Shown one piece after another: positions 1 through 8,361 of a DNA stretch of 59,796 nt; the stretch's first letter is position 1, and the number at the start of each line of letters is the position of its first letter. The DNA lies in IMG/VR virus record IMGVR_UViG_3300044712_000086, positions 1 to 59,796 of that record. One strand, 5' to 3'. The DNA is from a virus. The notes beneath the pieces were generated by a model. That model saw only the letters and a list, made by a program, of their open reading frames with translations. It did not search any database and was not told where the DNA came from. The position numbers were made by a program, and so were the translations under genes.

Positions 1-182
1 ACCAGCGGCTTGAGCCTTGGCGCTGAAGACACGGCGGTTAGCGGGTGATAGCATTAGCTTGGTAGCCTTACCACCGTTTTCGTAGATAGCTTGCATTACA
101 GTATCAATGTGTGATAGCTGTAGGGATACCTTGTCAGCACTGGTTACAGTGGTGAAGGTACCAGCAACACCACCACCTGGAT
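1..182. repeat. Terminal overlap of a circular contig (copy at 59615-59796)
   Basis: Bases 1-182 repeat bases 59615-59796 in the same orientation with a single mismatch (T at 55, A at 59669). The capsid reading frame continues in register through the join. This is what an assembler leaves when it closes a circular or circularly permuted genome; it is not evidence for a physical terminal repeat, because it falls inside a gene. The unit genome is therefore 59,614 bp. Confidence 0.95.
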
Positions 183-759
183 TGGTAGGAGCAGTGTACT
201 CAGAGGGAGTAGCTAGTACGTTTAGAGCGGTACCGCCAGCGGAGGTGGGGTAGTTAACCCAAGCCTGGTAGCCACCGAAAGTACGGGTACCAGAACCGTT
301 AGAGCTGTTCCAGCTGTTAACTAGGTCAAACTCAACATCGCGGCGCATTTCGGTGCCACGCTTCTTGAGCTGATAGGCGTATTCGTCAGCAACACCAGCT
401 TGATCGACAGCACGCTTGGTACCAGTTACGGTTACGGTCTTGCTGTTGATCTGGGTGTAGTTACCTAGACGAGTACGGAGAGGCTCAGCACCTTGGGCGG
501 CAGCTTGAGTAGCGTAAGAAACGCCTTCAGCAACAGCGCCAGAAGTGGGAGCAGCGAGTTCATCGGTTTGCCACTCGTGGAATACGGCAGTAGCCTTGGT
601 CTTACCGATAGAGCTTAGGAAAGGAGTCTCATCGCGAGAGATCATTGAAATGAAATTCGCTAAGTCTTCTCTTTCGGAAGCGTTCATAGAGTTACCAGTA
701 GCAGAAGCGCTACGGGCAGCAGCCTTGGGGCCGCCAGTTTGGAAATTACGTCCAGCCAT
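1..759 (-). CDS. Major capsid protein, N-terminal part (wraps to 59614)
   Basis: Codons 1-253 of the major capsid protein; the gene starts at ATG 757-759 and continues across the window join to its stop at 59264, giving 369 aa in total. The protein (start MAGRNFQTGGPKAAARS, later the stretches AVFHEWQTDEL and VTGTKRAVDQAG) looks like the phage SU10-type major head protein family (DUF5309). It forms the icosahedral shell. It follows the scaffold gene with a short gap of about 29 nt, in the order portal-scaffold-capsid. Codon use is visibly richer in G and C than in neighbouring late genes, as expected for the most abundant product. Family call from remembered sequence patterns, position and size. 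Confidence 0.88.
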   Translation of the reverse strand, partial: MAGRNFQTGGPKAAARSASATGNSMNASEREDLANFISMISRDETPFLSSIGKTKATAVFHEWQTDELAAPTSGAVAEGVSYATQAAAQGAEPLRTRLGNYTQINSKTVTVTGTKRAVDQAGVADEYAYQLKKRGTEMRRDVEFDLVNSWNSSNGSGTRTFGGYQAWVNYPTSAGGTALNVLATPSEYTAPTNPGGGVAGTFTTVTSADKVSLQLSHIDTVMQAIYENGGKATKLMLSPANRRVFSAKAQAAG

Positions 760-788
760 TTTATTTTTCCTTTATTTAAGAAACGATA

Positions 789-1940
789 TTAAAGTTTTTT
801 GCTGACTGAAGAAATTCTTTTTAAGAAATCAAGTTGGTCTTGGGTACTACCCTGACCAGAAAGAACTTTTTTACGGGCTTCCTGTTCTGCATTCTTTTGT
901 TTTACAGATACAGGTGTACCCTTCTTGGTTGGTACAGATTTTACGGTAGGTACTGCTTTACGTTTCACTTCACCTTTTTCCTTTGCTGTTTTAAGTTTTC
1001 TATAATCATTGATAAACTTTACAGCTTCAGGAGAATAGATTTGTTCTAGAAGTGATTCAGGAATACCTTCCTTAAGAGCGAATTCACGAATACTCTTAGC
1101 AACTTTCTCAGAGAAGTCAGGAATAAGATCAGTGATCTTTTCATTGAATTCTTTTAGTAATACTTGTTGCTGTTCTGCTTGTTGCTCTTGAATCTTAGCT
1201 ACAACTGCTTTAGTACTCTCTTCACGCTTTGTACGTGCTTCCCAGTACTTTTCCTGAATTTCTTCCCGTTTTTCTTTAAGCTCTCGAGCGGTGTACGTAT
1301 CACCCTCTTCTTTTGCTTTTTCGATCTGCGCAGATAAGGAATTATATTCAGCAGCTAGTTTAGTTTCTACGGCAGTAATTTCTTCATGAACTACTTGCCC
1401 TAGAGTAACTAGCTCTTGTAGCTTCTCTGTTCTTTCTTGCTCGATTTGTTTCTTCAGTTCACCGAGTTCACGCCCCTTTTGAGATAAGTGTTGATCAGTA
1501 GAGTAGCCCTTACGGATTTCCTCTAGGGTTACATATTCGGTCTTACCGTCAACGGTAACAGGAACTTTGTAACTCCAATCAATATCTTCTTCAGAAGGTA
1601 AGTCAGTATCTTGGGTAGACGCATCATCCTCAACTTCTTCCTCTTCCTCAGATTCCTCTGATTCTTCTTCTTCTTCACCTAGGTCATTTTCAGACTCCTC
1701 ATCGGCATCAGGGACTTCTTCATTTTCATCCGATGATTCATCTGGACTTGGGACGCTATCGTCTTCTTCTGGTAGAGATTCTTCTTGGTCTTTTAAACCT
1801 AGAAGTTCCGCAGCAGGGGAACTCCGAAGAATGTCATCAAGACTTTTTGCTTCCAAGTCTGCACTATAACTTCCGTCATCAAAATCCTTGCTACTGACTT
1901 CAGAAGCAGGGGTATTGGTAGAGAGATGTGATAGATTCAT
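789..1940 (-). CDS. Capsid assembly scaffolding protein
   Basis: 383 aa. The order portal, two small genes, this gene, capsid is that of a scaffold. Residues of about 45-115 form a very acidic D/E/S tract, about 150-270 are charged and predicted to be a long coiled coil (many E, K, Q), and the C-terminal third is basic with K/R/T/V/P segments, typical of scaffolds whose basic end binds the capsid protein. It would act inside the procapsid and leave before or during packaging. No enzyme motif is visible. The family is not recognised by sequence, only by position and composition. Confidence 0.75.
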   Translation of the reverse strand: MNLSHLSTNTPASEVSSKDFDDGSYSADLEAKSLDDILRSSPAAELLGLKDQEESLPEEDDSVPSPDESSDENEEVPDADEESENDLGEEEEESEESEEEEEVEDDASTQDTDLPSEEDIDWSYKVPVTVDGKTEYVTLEEIRKGYSTDQHLSQKGRELGELKKQIEQERTEKLQELVTLGQVVHEEITAVETKLAAEYNSLSAQIEKAKEEGDTYTARELKEKREEIQEKYWEARTKREESTKAVVAKIQEQQAEQQQVLLKEFNEKITDLIPDFSEKVAKSIREFALKEGIPESLLEQIYSPEAVKFINDYRKLKTAKEKGEVKRKAVPTVKSVPTKKGTPVSVKQKNAEQEARKKVLSGQGSTQDQLDFLKRISSVSKKL

Positions 1941-1965
1941 ATTATTCTATTGCCTTTATGTCCAA

Positions 1966-2205
1966 TTAATCTTTTGCAGCTGACGCTTTTGCAGCACGTG
2001 CAGCTTTCATACGTTCGGCAAAATCTGCCTTACCTTCTTGGTTAATCTCATCAATTACTTTAATAGCATTGTGCAGACTAACTAGGATAGGTGCATAGTT
2101 TTGGGAACGACCTGTGCCACCATTTTGCCCACATAGGGCTAATTCACGCAGGATTTCTTCACGACCTCTTGCAAGAACATCTCTTGCTTCATCATACTTA
2201 CTCAT
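1966..2205 (-). CDS. Small head-region protein, unknown
   Basis: 79 aa from ATG 2203-2205; the frame also opens further upstream with a GTG at 2223, but the ATG overlaps the stop of the preceding gene (ATGAGTAA), which fits the translational coupling used all over this genome. Mostly helical, rich in A, E, R, K, ending in an alanine/lysine stretch. Lies between portal and scaffold in the head operon. Function not recognised; a minor head or assembly protein is a guess from position. Confidence 0.6.
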   Translation of the reverse strand: MSKYDEARDVLARGREEILRELALCGQNGGTGRSQNYAPILVSLHNAIKVIDEINQEGKADFAERMKAARAAKASAAKD

Positions 2206-2569
2206 TATTGTCATCTTCTCCACGCTCTGCTGGAGATCCTTTGGCTAATTGTTGAATATATTTAACGTTGTTACCGTAGGTTTCAATACCTACAAGCTTT
2301 TCTTTTACAGAACCTAACGCCATTGCTACAGAATAAAGATACTCTCTTTCTTTGTTACAATGTGGTTCTGACTTTAACCAAGCTACAAATAGATCAGCAA
2401 GGATCTCACTGTAAGCTTCATTAAAGAATTGTTCTCGTTCTCGTTGAACGAATTGGGCTTGCCCTAAAGCAACTTGCGCATCACGAAATGGTTCTACTTT
2501 GTACTCCATTGTATCGTGATTCATCTTAGGTTTTAATCTCTGCTCTAAACCTTTACGATATTTGTCCAT
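2198..2569 (-). CDS. Hypothetical head-operon protein
   Basis: 123 aa, helical and charged, with no motif I recognise. It follows the portal gene after a hairpin at 2590-2624 and ends by overlapping the next gene by 8 nt (ATGAGTAA). Position between portal and scaffold makes a structural or assembly role likely but unproven. Confidence 0.65.
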   Translation of the reverse strand: MDKYRKGLEQRLKPKMNHDTMEYKVEPFRDAQVALGQAQFVQREREQFFNEAYSEILADLFVAWLKSEPHCNKEREYLYSVAMALGSVKEKLVGIETYGNNVKYIQQLAKGSPAERGEDDNNE

Positions 2570-2581
2570 GTTTTATTTTCT

Positions 2582-2624
2582 AAAGAAAGCCTGACCGTAC
2601 CTTTTCAATCGGCAGAGGGTCAGG
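2582..2624 (-). terminator. Probable intrinsic terminator after the portal gene
   Basis: On the minus strand CCTGACC (2624-2618) pairs with GGTCAGG (2596-2590) around a 21-nt loop and is followed by CTTTCTTT. It lies 10 nt after the portal stop codon. The long loop and interrupted T tract suggest partial termination or attenuation rather than a full stop, since the next genes belong to the same head operon. Confidence 0.55.
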
Positions 2625-2633
2625 GCATATTAA

Positions 2634-4889
2634 TTACATCATTTGATTTGGCATAGCTGCTGCTGGACCTTGGATCTCAGGTGTTTGTACACCATTAACA
2701 GGTCGTGAAGCATCATTAGCTACATCCATTTTAATTGCTGCAGTAGCCATAGATAGTAGTTCTTCAACATTTGGTTTCTCAGGTAGTTGTACACCTTCCT
2801 TGGCTGCATCAATATACAGCTTAGCCCACTCTTGGTGAGACTTATCAAGGGCAACCATAAGTTGTTTGATATTATCTTGCATAGCATTCTTAGCTTGAAT
2901 ATTAGTTAAGTCAATAGTAGCTTGCTGTTGTGCAATACCTAGTTGTTTAACTTGTTCTTCAAGCTGACGCATCTTTTCAGCTGCTTTCATTTCATTATCT
3001 TTAGATTGAGCAGCTTTCTGTTTAAACTCTTCAGAAGTAAAGTCTTCTAGATAGTCTAATGGATCTAAATCCAATGCTTCGATAGCCTTAGCAGCAATTC
3101 TAACAGGAGCTTCTGGGTTAATAGCTGCACCTGCCCCGGCTTGTTGCAGTGCAGGAAGTAGCTGTTGACCTACCATAGCCATTTTCTTAACAATATTACT
3201 GTTACCGTTTTCACCTACATCAGCATCAATCTGAAGTAGCATATTAGCGGGTAGTGTTGCAGGATCAACAGAACGGTAAACTTCATTCTGATCAAAGTAG
3301 TTTACAGTTTGACCACGCATCTTAGTACGAATAGTCTTATAAACACCTTCTACAAGTCGTTTAATACCTGTTTCTACGAACCTACGAGCCATATACTGAA
3401 TACGTACCTGAGCAGCACTCATAGCTCTCTGCATCTTTTCTTCGGAATTACCTGATACGTATAGAGTATCATTTAAACCCTGAGCAGCTTTGGATAGACC
3501 AGTAGCTTGCTCTTTGTGCATCTGTAGCATCTCTAGTAAAGGTACAGTACCAGTGCTGATAGTGTCAGGAGTCATAGCAGAAACAGCAGTCTGAGGATTA
3601 CCATTTGTGGCGATAATCTGCTTAGGCTTCATGTTTTGAAGAGCACTAAAGTCAACTACGTTTGGATCTGCAAGCTTAGGTGAGTAGTTAGTTAAATAAA
3701 CGTTTTCTACGAAACCCCGTAAGATAGCAGTTGTTGCTAGTGTAGAGGGTCTAATCATATCAGCAACAGATAGACCAAAGAACTCATGAGGAACTTCGAA
3801 TGGGCATAGAGCCGCAAGCGGGATCATATCACAGTCTTCTTCAAGAAGAATAGTAGTACCGGCAATAATAAAGTGCTTTAGTTCGGCAATACCGTCTCCG
3901 TCACGGTCAACACGAAGCCAACATTCAACAACAGTAACCTGTCTATTAGCTTCAACAGGATAGAGTTCTCTTGAATTTCCACCTAGCCAGTACTCTTCAC
4001 CAACTAGACGCTTTCGAGCAGCTTGCTCTTCGGTGTACTTGGTAGCCCAATCATAGCTACCGTCTCCAATGGCGTCCCAATCAATGTTCTCTGCAATTTG
4101 GGGGAAATACTTTCTGATCTCAGATCGAGTCATGTCAATTTGAATACCAACAAAAGAAGCATCTTCAAAGTTGTGTGCGTCTCTTGTGATACGGAAAGAT
4201 TCAGGGTGAATGTTTCTTAACTCAACCCGAGTCTTATTATGTTTTCTTTTTAGACGTACATTCTTGTATACCATGACGTATACAGCATTACCGTCTTCAT
4301 CAGTGTCTAACTTCTGATCATACTCTAGTTGACCAACGACTTCAACATCATCGTCAGCTAGTAGTGTGTCTAGGTTCTCTTGGGAGATTTCTTCGTACTC
4401 TTCATATGAGTAATCATAATCCTCGATAAATTCCCAACGTACAATAGAATTTTTCCATAGTAGAGCTGCTTTAACCCATGTATTTAATACTTGCCAACCA
4501 GGATTCTTTTTAAAGATTTCATAGTTGACTAGGTCTGAAGCCATCTTTGCATCATGAAAAGCTTTAGGGCTGTTGTTGTAAGGAGTAAACCTAGCAATTT
4601 TATTATTGTTAAATAGTAGTTCAGAGATAATAGCTGAGTAGCCTTCAACAGCTTCTACAGTATCTGAAGATACAATTTGAGAAACACCCTGTGGTTTTAG
4701 GTGCATATCAGGCATCATGCCATACTCAAATGTAGCCTTCTGTCTTTCTCTGGCCATATCAGAACTATTTAAGAAGTCACCAACAGAATTCATTACCCCT
4801 GTTTCGATCATACTTACTAGTTCTTCATCTGTAACTTTCTCTTTGTATCCTTGAGAAATTCTAACTACGCTAGAAATATTGTCTGCCAT
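2634..4889 (-). CDS. Portal (head-tail connector) protein
   Basis: 751 aa, the right size and place for a portal: directly after the large terminase and before scaffold and capsid. N-terminal helical region, a large mixed alpha/beta centre (with the acidic stretch around residues 150-200), and a C-terminal part from about 620 onward rich in Q, K, A, M with coiled-coil character, as in podovirus portals that carry a helical barrel. It forms the dodecameric ring through which DNA is packaged and ejected. The call rests on gene order, length and overall character; no single diagnostic motif was used. Confidence 0.85.
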   Translation of the reverse strand: MADNISSVVRISQGYKEKVTDEELVSMIETGVMNSVGDFLNSSDMARERQKATFEYGMMPDMHLKPQGVSQIVSSDTVEAVEGYSAIISELLFNNNKIARFTPYNNSPKAFHDAKMASDLVNYEIFKKNPGWQVLNTWVKAALLWKNSIVRWEFIEDYDYSYEEYEEISQENLDTLLADDDVEVVGQLEYDQKLDTDEDGNAVYVMVYKNVRLKRKHNKTRVELRNIHPESFRITRDAHNFEDASFVGIQIDMTRSEIRKYFPQIAENIDWDAIGDGSYDWATKYTEEQAARKRLVGEEYWLGGNSRELYPVEANRQVTVVECWLRVDRDGDGIAELKHFIIAGTTILLEEDCDMIPLAALCPFEVPHEFFGLSVADMIRPSTLATTAILRGFVENVYLTNYSPKLADPNVVDFSALQNMKPKQIIATNGNPQTAVSAMTPDTISTGTVPLLEMLQMHKEQATGLSKAAQGLNDTLYVSGNSEEKMQRAMSAAQVRIQYMARRFVETGIKRLVEGVYKTIRTKMRGQTVNYFDQNEVYRSVDPATLPANMLLQIDADVGENGNSNIVKKMAMVGQQLLPALQQAGAGAAINPEAPVRIAAKAIEALDLDPLDYLEDFTSEEFKQKAAQSKDNEMKAAEKMRQLEEQVKQLGIAQQQATIDLTNIQAKNAMQDNIKQLMVALDKSHQEWAKLYIDAAKEGVQLPEKPNVEELLSMATAAIKMDVANDASRPVNGVQTPEIQGPAAAMPNQMM

Positions 4890-4994
4890 TATAAACCTTT
4901 CTTGGTTTCAATCAATCATTCAAGGCTATAATAGCCATATTATAAGTCTTCCGGTCTCCCTCCTGCCGGTCGCCCCAGGTGGACACAAAGGGGA

Positions 4995-5132
4995 TTAGGT
5001 ACCCCGGATAGGGAGTGTTCGTCCAGACTTTTCCCCAATCTTTTCTTTGGGGTTAAGTAGTTTATTAGGTTGTTGTGGTTTAAGTAGCTTCTTAAAAGCT
5101 TCCTTTTCCTCACCACGAAGAGGTACATTCAT
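4995..5132 (-). CDS. Microgene coupled to large terminase
   Basis: 45 aa (start MNVPLRGEEKEAFKKLLKPQ, end TLPIRGT). Its ATG at 5132-5130 overlaps the terminase stop as ATGA. The product is charged and lysine/proline-rich with sensible codon use. A longer open frame of 62 codons beginning at 5128 exists in another phase but reads like non-coding translation. Function unknown; position between terminase and portal suggests a packaging or head role. Confidence 0.55.
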   Translation of the reverse strand: MNVPLRGEEKEAFKKLLKPQQPNKLLNPKEKIGEKSGRTLPIRGT

Positions 5133-6769
5133 AACCATGTTGATTCTACCTGTTGAAAGTTCCCCATACGTTGTGTAAAGGGAACATTGTTAGTTGTTAG
5201 TTTGTCACCGTGAGTTCTGATTACTTCAAGAACAATAGCCAGAGCAATAACTGTATCATCATTATGACCAACAATAGCGTTAGTCTTTCCTGAGTCATCA
5301 GCTACATAGTTCATGAGTTCACCGATAATAGTTCTGGAAGGAATCCATACTTCATCATTCTCGATAGCACTCTTTAAGAAACCAATAATAGCTGGCTTAG
5401 ACGCAGAAGTAGTTCTCCACCCTACTCGACTACCTTCTTCTTTAGATACATTAGCAATCTTGGTTTGGTAGTACAGGTTAACATAGTTCATCTGTGTTAA
5501 TCTGTTTAGGGTAGCAATACCCATAGAGTTAGATTCTACGGCTAATAGTGCGTTGTTATAGTATCTACCTAAGTAAAATAACACATCACCAAACTTAGAA
5601 GGGTCAATAGTGTTATTCCGATATACAGCACACACTTCCCTATCTTTGTTCATCACAATAGCGGTAGAGTAATCCTTACCTACACCTAAAGATACATCAG
5701 CACCAATAGCAAAAGAATCCTCAAAGGTAGGATACTTGTAAATCTCAATAGATCCTCTTGGAGCATCCTCCATCATCTGAGACTCAAAGTTAAACTCCAT
5801 CTGCTTCAGAATAGGTTGAGGAACTAAAGCCATTAGTTTCTCGATGTTAAATACATTAGCACCAGAAACAACAAAAGCCTCATCAGGAGTAGCTGGATAC
5901 TCTTGTCTGAACTTATCAGATCCACCCTCAGCAATCTTTAACCTTCTCCAGTATAACTGGTCATTGTCAAGATTAAACCGGGTAACTAACACCTCTTCTT
6001 CATCTGTTCTTTCGAATGATTCTGGCGCAGCCCGGCGATATTCTGGCATAAGAAACCAAGGTACAAATATCGGTATATACTCGTTCTCTCCAGCTACAGC
6101 ACCCTTCCATAATCTATGAAACTCATTCCCCACACCATTAGCAGTACTCTCAAGAATAACTTCAGTACCCGGTGCCTGTGAAATACCCTGGAATAAACCC
6201 GCCAAGATCTTAGCGTCATGCGTCCAGAAAGCCACCTCAGACAAGTGTGCAATAGTAGGCGTAGTTCCACGACCAGCTTCAGGAGAACCCGCAGTATATA
6301 GTCTATAACCTGAATCATTATGCTCAAACATAATCTCTTTGGCATTAGACTTCTTAAACTTAGGTCTGAACTCTTCAGGCATATTAGCAATAGTATTCCT
6401 ACTCATTGAGAATAGTGCGTCAGAAGTCGCTGTATCATGAGCCATAACAACAGACTTGTTATAGGCATTAAAGTAAGACTTCCAGAATACCCTGGCTGTA
6501 GTAAAGGTACTTAAACCCATTTGTCGAGCCTTAAGAATAATAGCTCTCACTCTACCAGTAGTCTTTAATTGTTCTTCGATTTTATCATTAACAATTCTTT
6601 GTGCTTCATTAAACACAAAAGGTTGAAACCCCTGAGAACTGTCTTTAGGTAAAATCTTAATCTGCTCCTTGGCGAATAGCTCAAAGTTACCTTTATACTC
6701 TGATAACTTCTTTCGCTTATTTAATTCGCGTAGAGCCTCAAGTTTTTGTTTGTTTGATATCGTTGCCAT
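5129..6769 (-). CDS. terL: Terminase large subunit
   Basis: 546 aa. N-terminal ATPase with a Walker-A-like motif ILKARQMGLSTF at about residues 95-106 and a Walker-B-like IAHLSEVAFW with catalytic E at about 175; C-terminal RNase H-like nuclease with acidic positions in IGADVSLGVGKDYS, LAVESNSMG and a late NDDTVIALAI. Two-domain length is normal. It translocates DNA through the portal and cuts concatemers. It is the first gene of the minus-strand late operon and has a copy of the phage promoter repeat 42 nt upstream (6811-6831). The small subunit candidate is 3.6 kb away at 10380-10775. Confidence 0.93.
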   Translation of the reverse strand: MATISNKQKLEALRELNKRKKLSEYKGNFELFAKEQIKILPKDSSQGFQPFVFNEAQRIVNDKIEEQLKTTGRVRAIILKARQMGLSTFTTARVFWKSYFNAYNKSVVMAHDTATSDALFSMSRNTIANMPEEFRPKFKKSNAKEIMFEHNDSGYRLYTAGSPEAGRGTTPTIAHLSEVAFWTHDAKILAGLFQGISQAPGTEVILESTANGVGNEFHRLWKGAVAGENEYIPIFVPWFLMPEYRRAAPESFERTDEEEVLVTRFNLDNDQLYWRRLKIAEGGSDKFRQEYPATPDEAFVVSGANVFNIEKLMALVPQPILKQMEFNFESQMMEDAPRGSIEIYKYPTFEDSFAIGADVSLGVGKDYSTAIVMNKDREVCAVYRNNTIDPSKFGDVLFYLGRYYNNALLAVESNSMGIATLNRLTQMNYVNLYYQTKIANVSKEEGSRVGWRTTSASKPAIIGFLKSAIENDEVWIPSRTIIGELMNYVADDSGKTNAIVGHNDDTVIALAIVLEVIRTHGDKLTTNNVPFTQRMGNFQQVESTWL

Positions 6770-6810
6770 TATATAAGCGCCCTTTATGTCCTGGAAATAA
6801 TTTAAATTAT

Positions 6811-6831
6811 TTCTCTATTATGTTCCGACTA
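6811..6831 (-). promoter_or_regulatory. Candidate phage RNA polymerase promoter (late, terminase operon)
   Basis: Minus-strand copy of the genome's 21-nt repeat, reading TAGTCGGAACATAATAGAGA. Two bases in the centre differ from the consensus CGGTACCTAATAG. It precedes terL by 42 nt and would start the main late transcript. See the findings for the full set of nine. Confidence 0.7.
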
Positions 6832-7352
6832 AATGGTCTCAATGTATACTTACTATTACGTTTTTGGTATGAAATAATTGGTATAATTTTTATTGGCGAG
6901 AAGAGGGAGCAGGATCTCTGCGAGCCCCTGTACTTGGGATACTTTATTTGGGGTACCCCTACCTTGGGTATGGGGAGTTTTAGTTTGAAAAGTTTTTTGT
7001 GGGATTGTAGATTAAAGGTAAATTTAGTTTAGGAATTTTTTGTAGGTATCTGTCTCTGTGTGAGAAAGAAAAGGATTGTTTGTTTGTTGGTTAGCCCCTT
7101 CCTGGTTTCGGTCCCCCTAGGTCCGGTCCTGCTGGGTCGTCCGCTGGTCGCGGTGCGTGGCGCTGCTCCGCTACCTTCTCTTGTTCTGCGCTGTTAGGAG
7201 TCTGTTGTGCGTTATCTTGCTTCTGCTTTGATGTTGTTGGCTAGCTTGCTTTGTGTTGTTGTTGCAGTGTACTGGTCTCTGTGGCCAGTGTTCTTCATCA
7301 GCATCCTTTGCTTGATGTGTTCCTATTGTTCTTTTGTTTTTGAGGAGTAATC
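6832..7352. other. Divergent control region between late and early transcripts
   Basis: About 520 bp without a convincing gene, between the minus-strand terminase operon and the first plus-strand early gene. It holds an AT-rich stretch with an extended -10 promoter (6879-6887), the palindrome GGGGTACCCC (near 6951), a GT/CT-skewed and unusually GC-rich stretch (about 7090-7200), and a small hairpin ACTGG/CCAGT at 7271-7289. Likely the leader/control region for early transcription and possibly the packaging (pac) zone. Confidence 0.6.
6879..6887 (+). promoter_or_regulatory. Host sigma70-type extended -10 promoter
   Basis: TGGTATAAT is a perfect TGnTATAAT extended -10 element in an AT-rich stretch just upstream of the early region; no good -35 is present at 17 bp, which extended -10 promoters do not need. 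It points at the early genes and would let host RNA polymerase start infection. Confidence 0.5.
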
Positions 7353-7460
7353 ATGTATTTCATTTATTCAAAGAAGTCTGGTCGTCTGTTGTATAAGACA
7401 ACAAAGAAGGAAGAGCTTAAGTGGTATTTACCAGCTCTTGTTGATGTTGTTGTATACTGA
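7353..7460 (+). CDS. First early microgene, unknown 35-aa protein
   Basis: 35 aa, basic and aromatic (five tyrosines, eight lysines/arginines), ending in LVDVVVY. A strong ribosome binding site (TGAGGAG, 7341-7347) sits 6 nt before the ATG. As the first plus-strand gene after the control region it is probably made immediately after infection; such tiny early proteins often bind host enzymes, but no function can be read here. Confidence 0.6.
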   Translation: MYFIYSKKSGRLLYKTTKKEELKWYLPALVDVVVY

Positions 7461-7469
7461 CAACCTTCT

Positions 7470-7515
7470 GATAGAGTATTAGCAATAGTACTCTATCGGG
7501 GACGTTGTCCCGTTT
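7470..7515 (+). other. Tandem hairpins before the early operon
   Basis: Two adjacent inverted repeats. GATAGAGTA (7470-7478) pairs with TACTCTATC (7489-7497). Immediately after, GGGAC (7499-7503) and GTCCC (7507-7511) enclose a 3-nt loop GTT and are followed by GTTTT. The second could be a weak terminator for the 35-aa leader gene; a 5-bp stem with a 3-nt loop is also the shape of phage N4 virion RNA polymerase promoters, which matters given the polymerase-like protein at 34076-37483. Confidence 0.55.
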
Positions 7516-7543
7516 TATCAACTGCCATTTCAAGGAGAAAATC

Positions 7544-7846
7544 ATGGCACAAGTCAAGTCTGCTTTCATGTCTGCTGGTTACGCTACCAAAGGTGACACC
7601 GTCACTGCTGCATTCACTCAGGAACCATCCATGCTTATGGCTCTGTATATTGATGCAGAGAACAAGTTCATCTATGCTGTTGACGACAAACAAGTCATCC
7701 GTAAGATGTCTATCACACGTGACGTGGAGTATGCTCGTAAGCAATTCCGTATTGCCAAGAAGCTTGTTGGTAAGCAGGTTCGCTTCGGCGTTACCAGTGG
7801 TTGGAACAGCAATGTCTGGTTCAACGAAGTAGTTGCTGCTGAATAA
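7544..7846 (+). CDS. Early protein, unknown
   Basis: 100 aa from ATG 7544-7546, preceded by CAAGGAGAAAATC; the open frame extends upstream but this is the only start with a good ribosome binding site. Mixed alpha/beta with no recognised motif (start MAQVKSAFMSAGYATKG). Codon use is well adapted and the gene reads as strongly expressed. Unknown early function. Confidence 0.75.
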   Translation: MAQVKSAFMSAGYATKGDTVTAAFTQEPSMLMALYIDAENKFIYAVDDKQVIRKMSITRDVEYARKQFRIAKKLVGKQVRFGVTSGWNSNVWFNEVVAAE

Positions 7847-7897
7847 TAACAAACAAAGCAGGGAGGATTAACTTTAACCATCCAAGAGGAAAACCAA

Positions 7898-8089
7898 ATG
7901 ATCGACCTACTCATCAAACACCTTCCGACTATTGATCCCGAGAACATCCGTGAGTTCTACGAAGAACGTGCCGGTGTACGGGAGTTCGATGGCGGTATGC
8001 CCAGAAGTCTTGCCGAGAGATATGCCTTCGAGGATACTATGGCATTCTTCTACCTTGAGAACCACATCAAACAAACCAGCAACATCTGA
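7898..8089 (+). CDS. Early protein, unknown
   Basis: 63 aa, acidic, with an AAGAGGAAAACCAA ribosome binding site region. Contains REFYEERAGVREFDGG; no recognised domain. Part of the short early gene series. Confidence 0.7.
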   Translation: MIDLLIKHLPTIDPENIREFYEERAGVREFDGGMPRSLAERYAFEDTMAFFYLENHIKQTSNI

Positions 8090-8098
8090 AAGACGACT

Positions 8099-8350
8099 AT
8101 GACTAAGTACATTCTCCTTACACCTCTCACACCTGAAGCATTTACCATTGAGACGCATGATGAGTTACTGGAAGCTGTCAACGAGTTTGGTTGTGATCTG
8201 CTTGTCAGTCACTTTCCCGATGGAAATACTTGTTCTTTTGCTACGGCTAATAACAAGGACGTACTGATCAGGATGTGCGAGACAGTAGAGTTGCCGGGTA
8301 TTGTACTCGAATACAGTGCTGTGTATGACCAAGCAGAGATTGTTTCTTAA
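8099..8350 (+). CDS. Early protein, unknown
   Basis: 83 aa, acidic, three cysteines, alternating beta/alpha pattern (start MTKYILLTPLTPEAFTIETH). Begins 9 nt after the previous stop, so probably cotranslated. Its small acidic character fits DNA-mimic or inhibitor proteins of early phage regions, but this is only a possibility. Confidence 0.68.
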   Translation: MTKYILLTPLTPEAFTIETHDELLEAVNEFGCDLLVSHFPDGNTCSFATANNKDVLIRMCETVELPGIVLEYSAVYDQAEIVS

Positions 8351-8361
8351 GGAACAAACAA

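Noticed and set aside
1-182. Physical direct terminal repeat of the virion DNA
   Set aside because: It lies inside the capsid gene, which reads through in frame; an assembly overlap explains it better.
4940-5128. 62-codon minus-strand frame after terminase
   Set aside because: Reads like non-coding translation, and a coupled 45-codon frame in another phase (4995-5132) fits the genome's ATGA pattern better.
6951-6960. GGGGTACCCC palindrome as a specific operator
   Set aside because: Single short copy with no partner or repressor gene; may be chance.
7090-7230. Minus-strand open frame with a proline-rich, coding-like ending (AGPDLGGPKPGRG)
   Set aside because: No start codon in frame before an upstream stop, and base skew alone can explain the composition.
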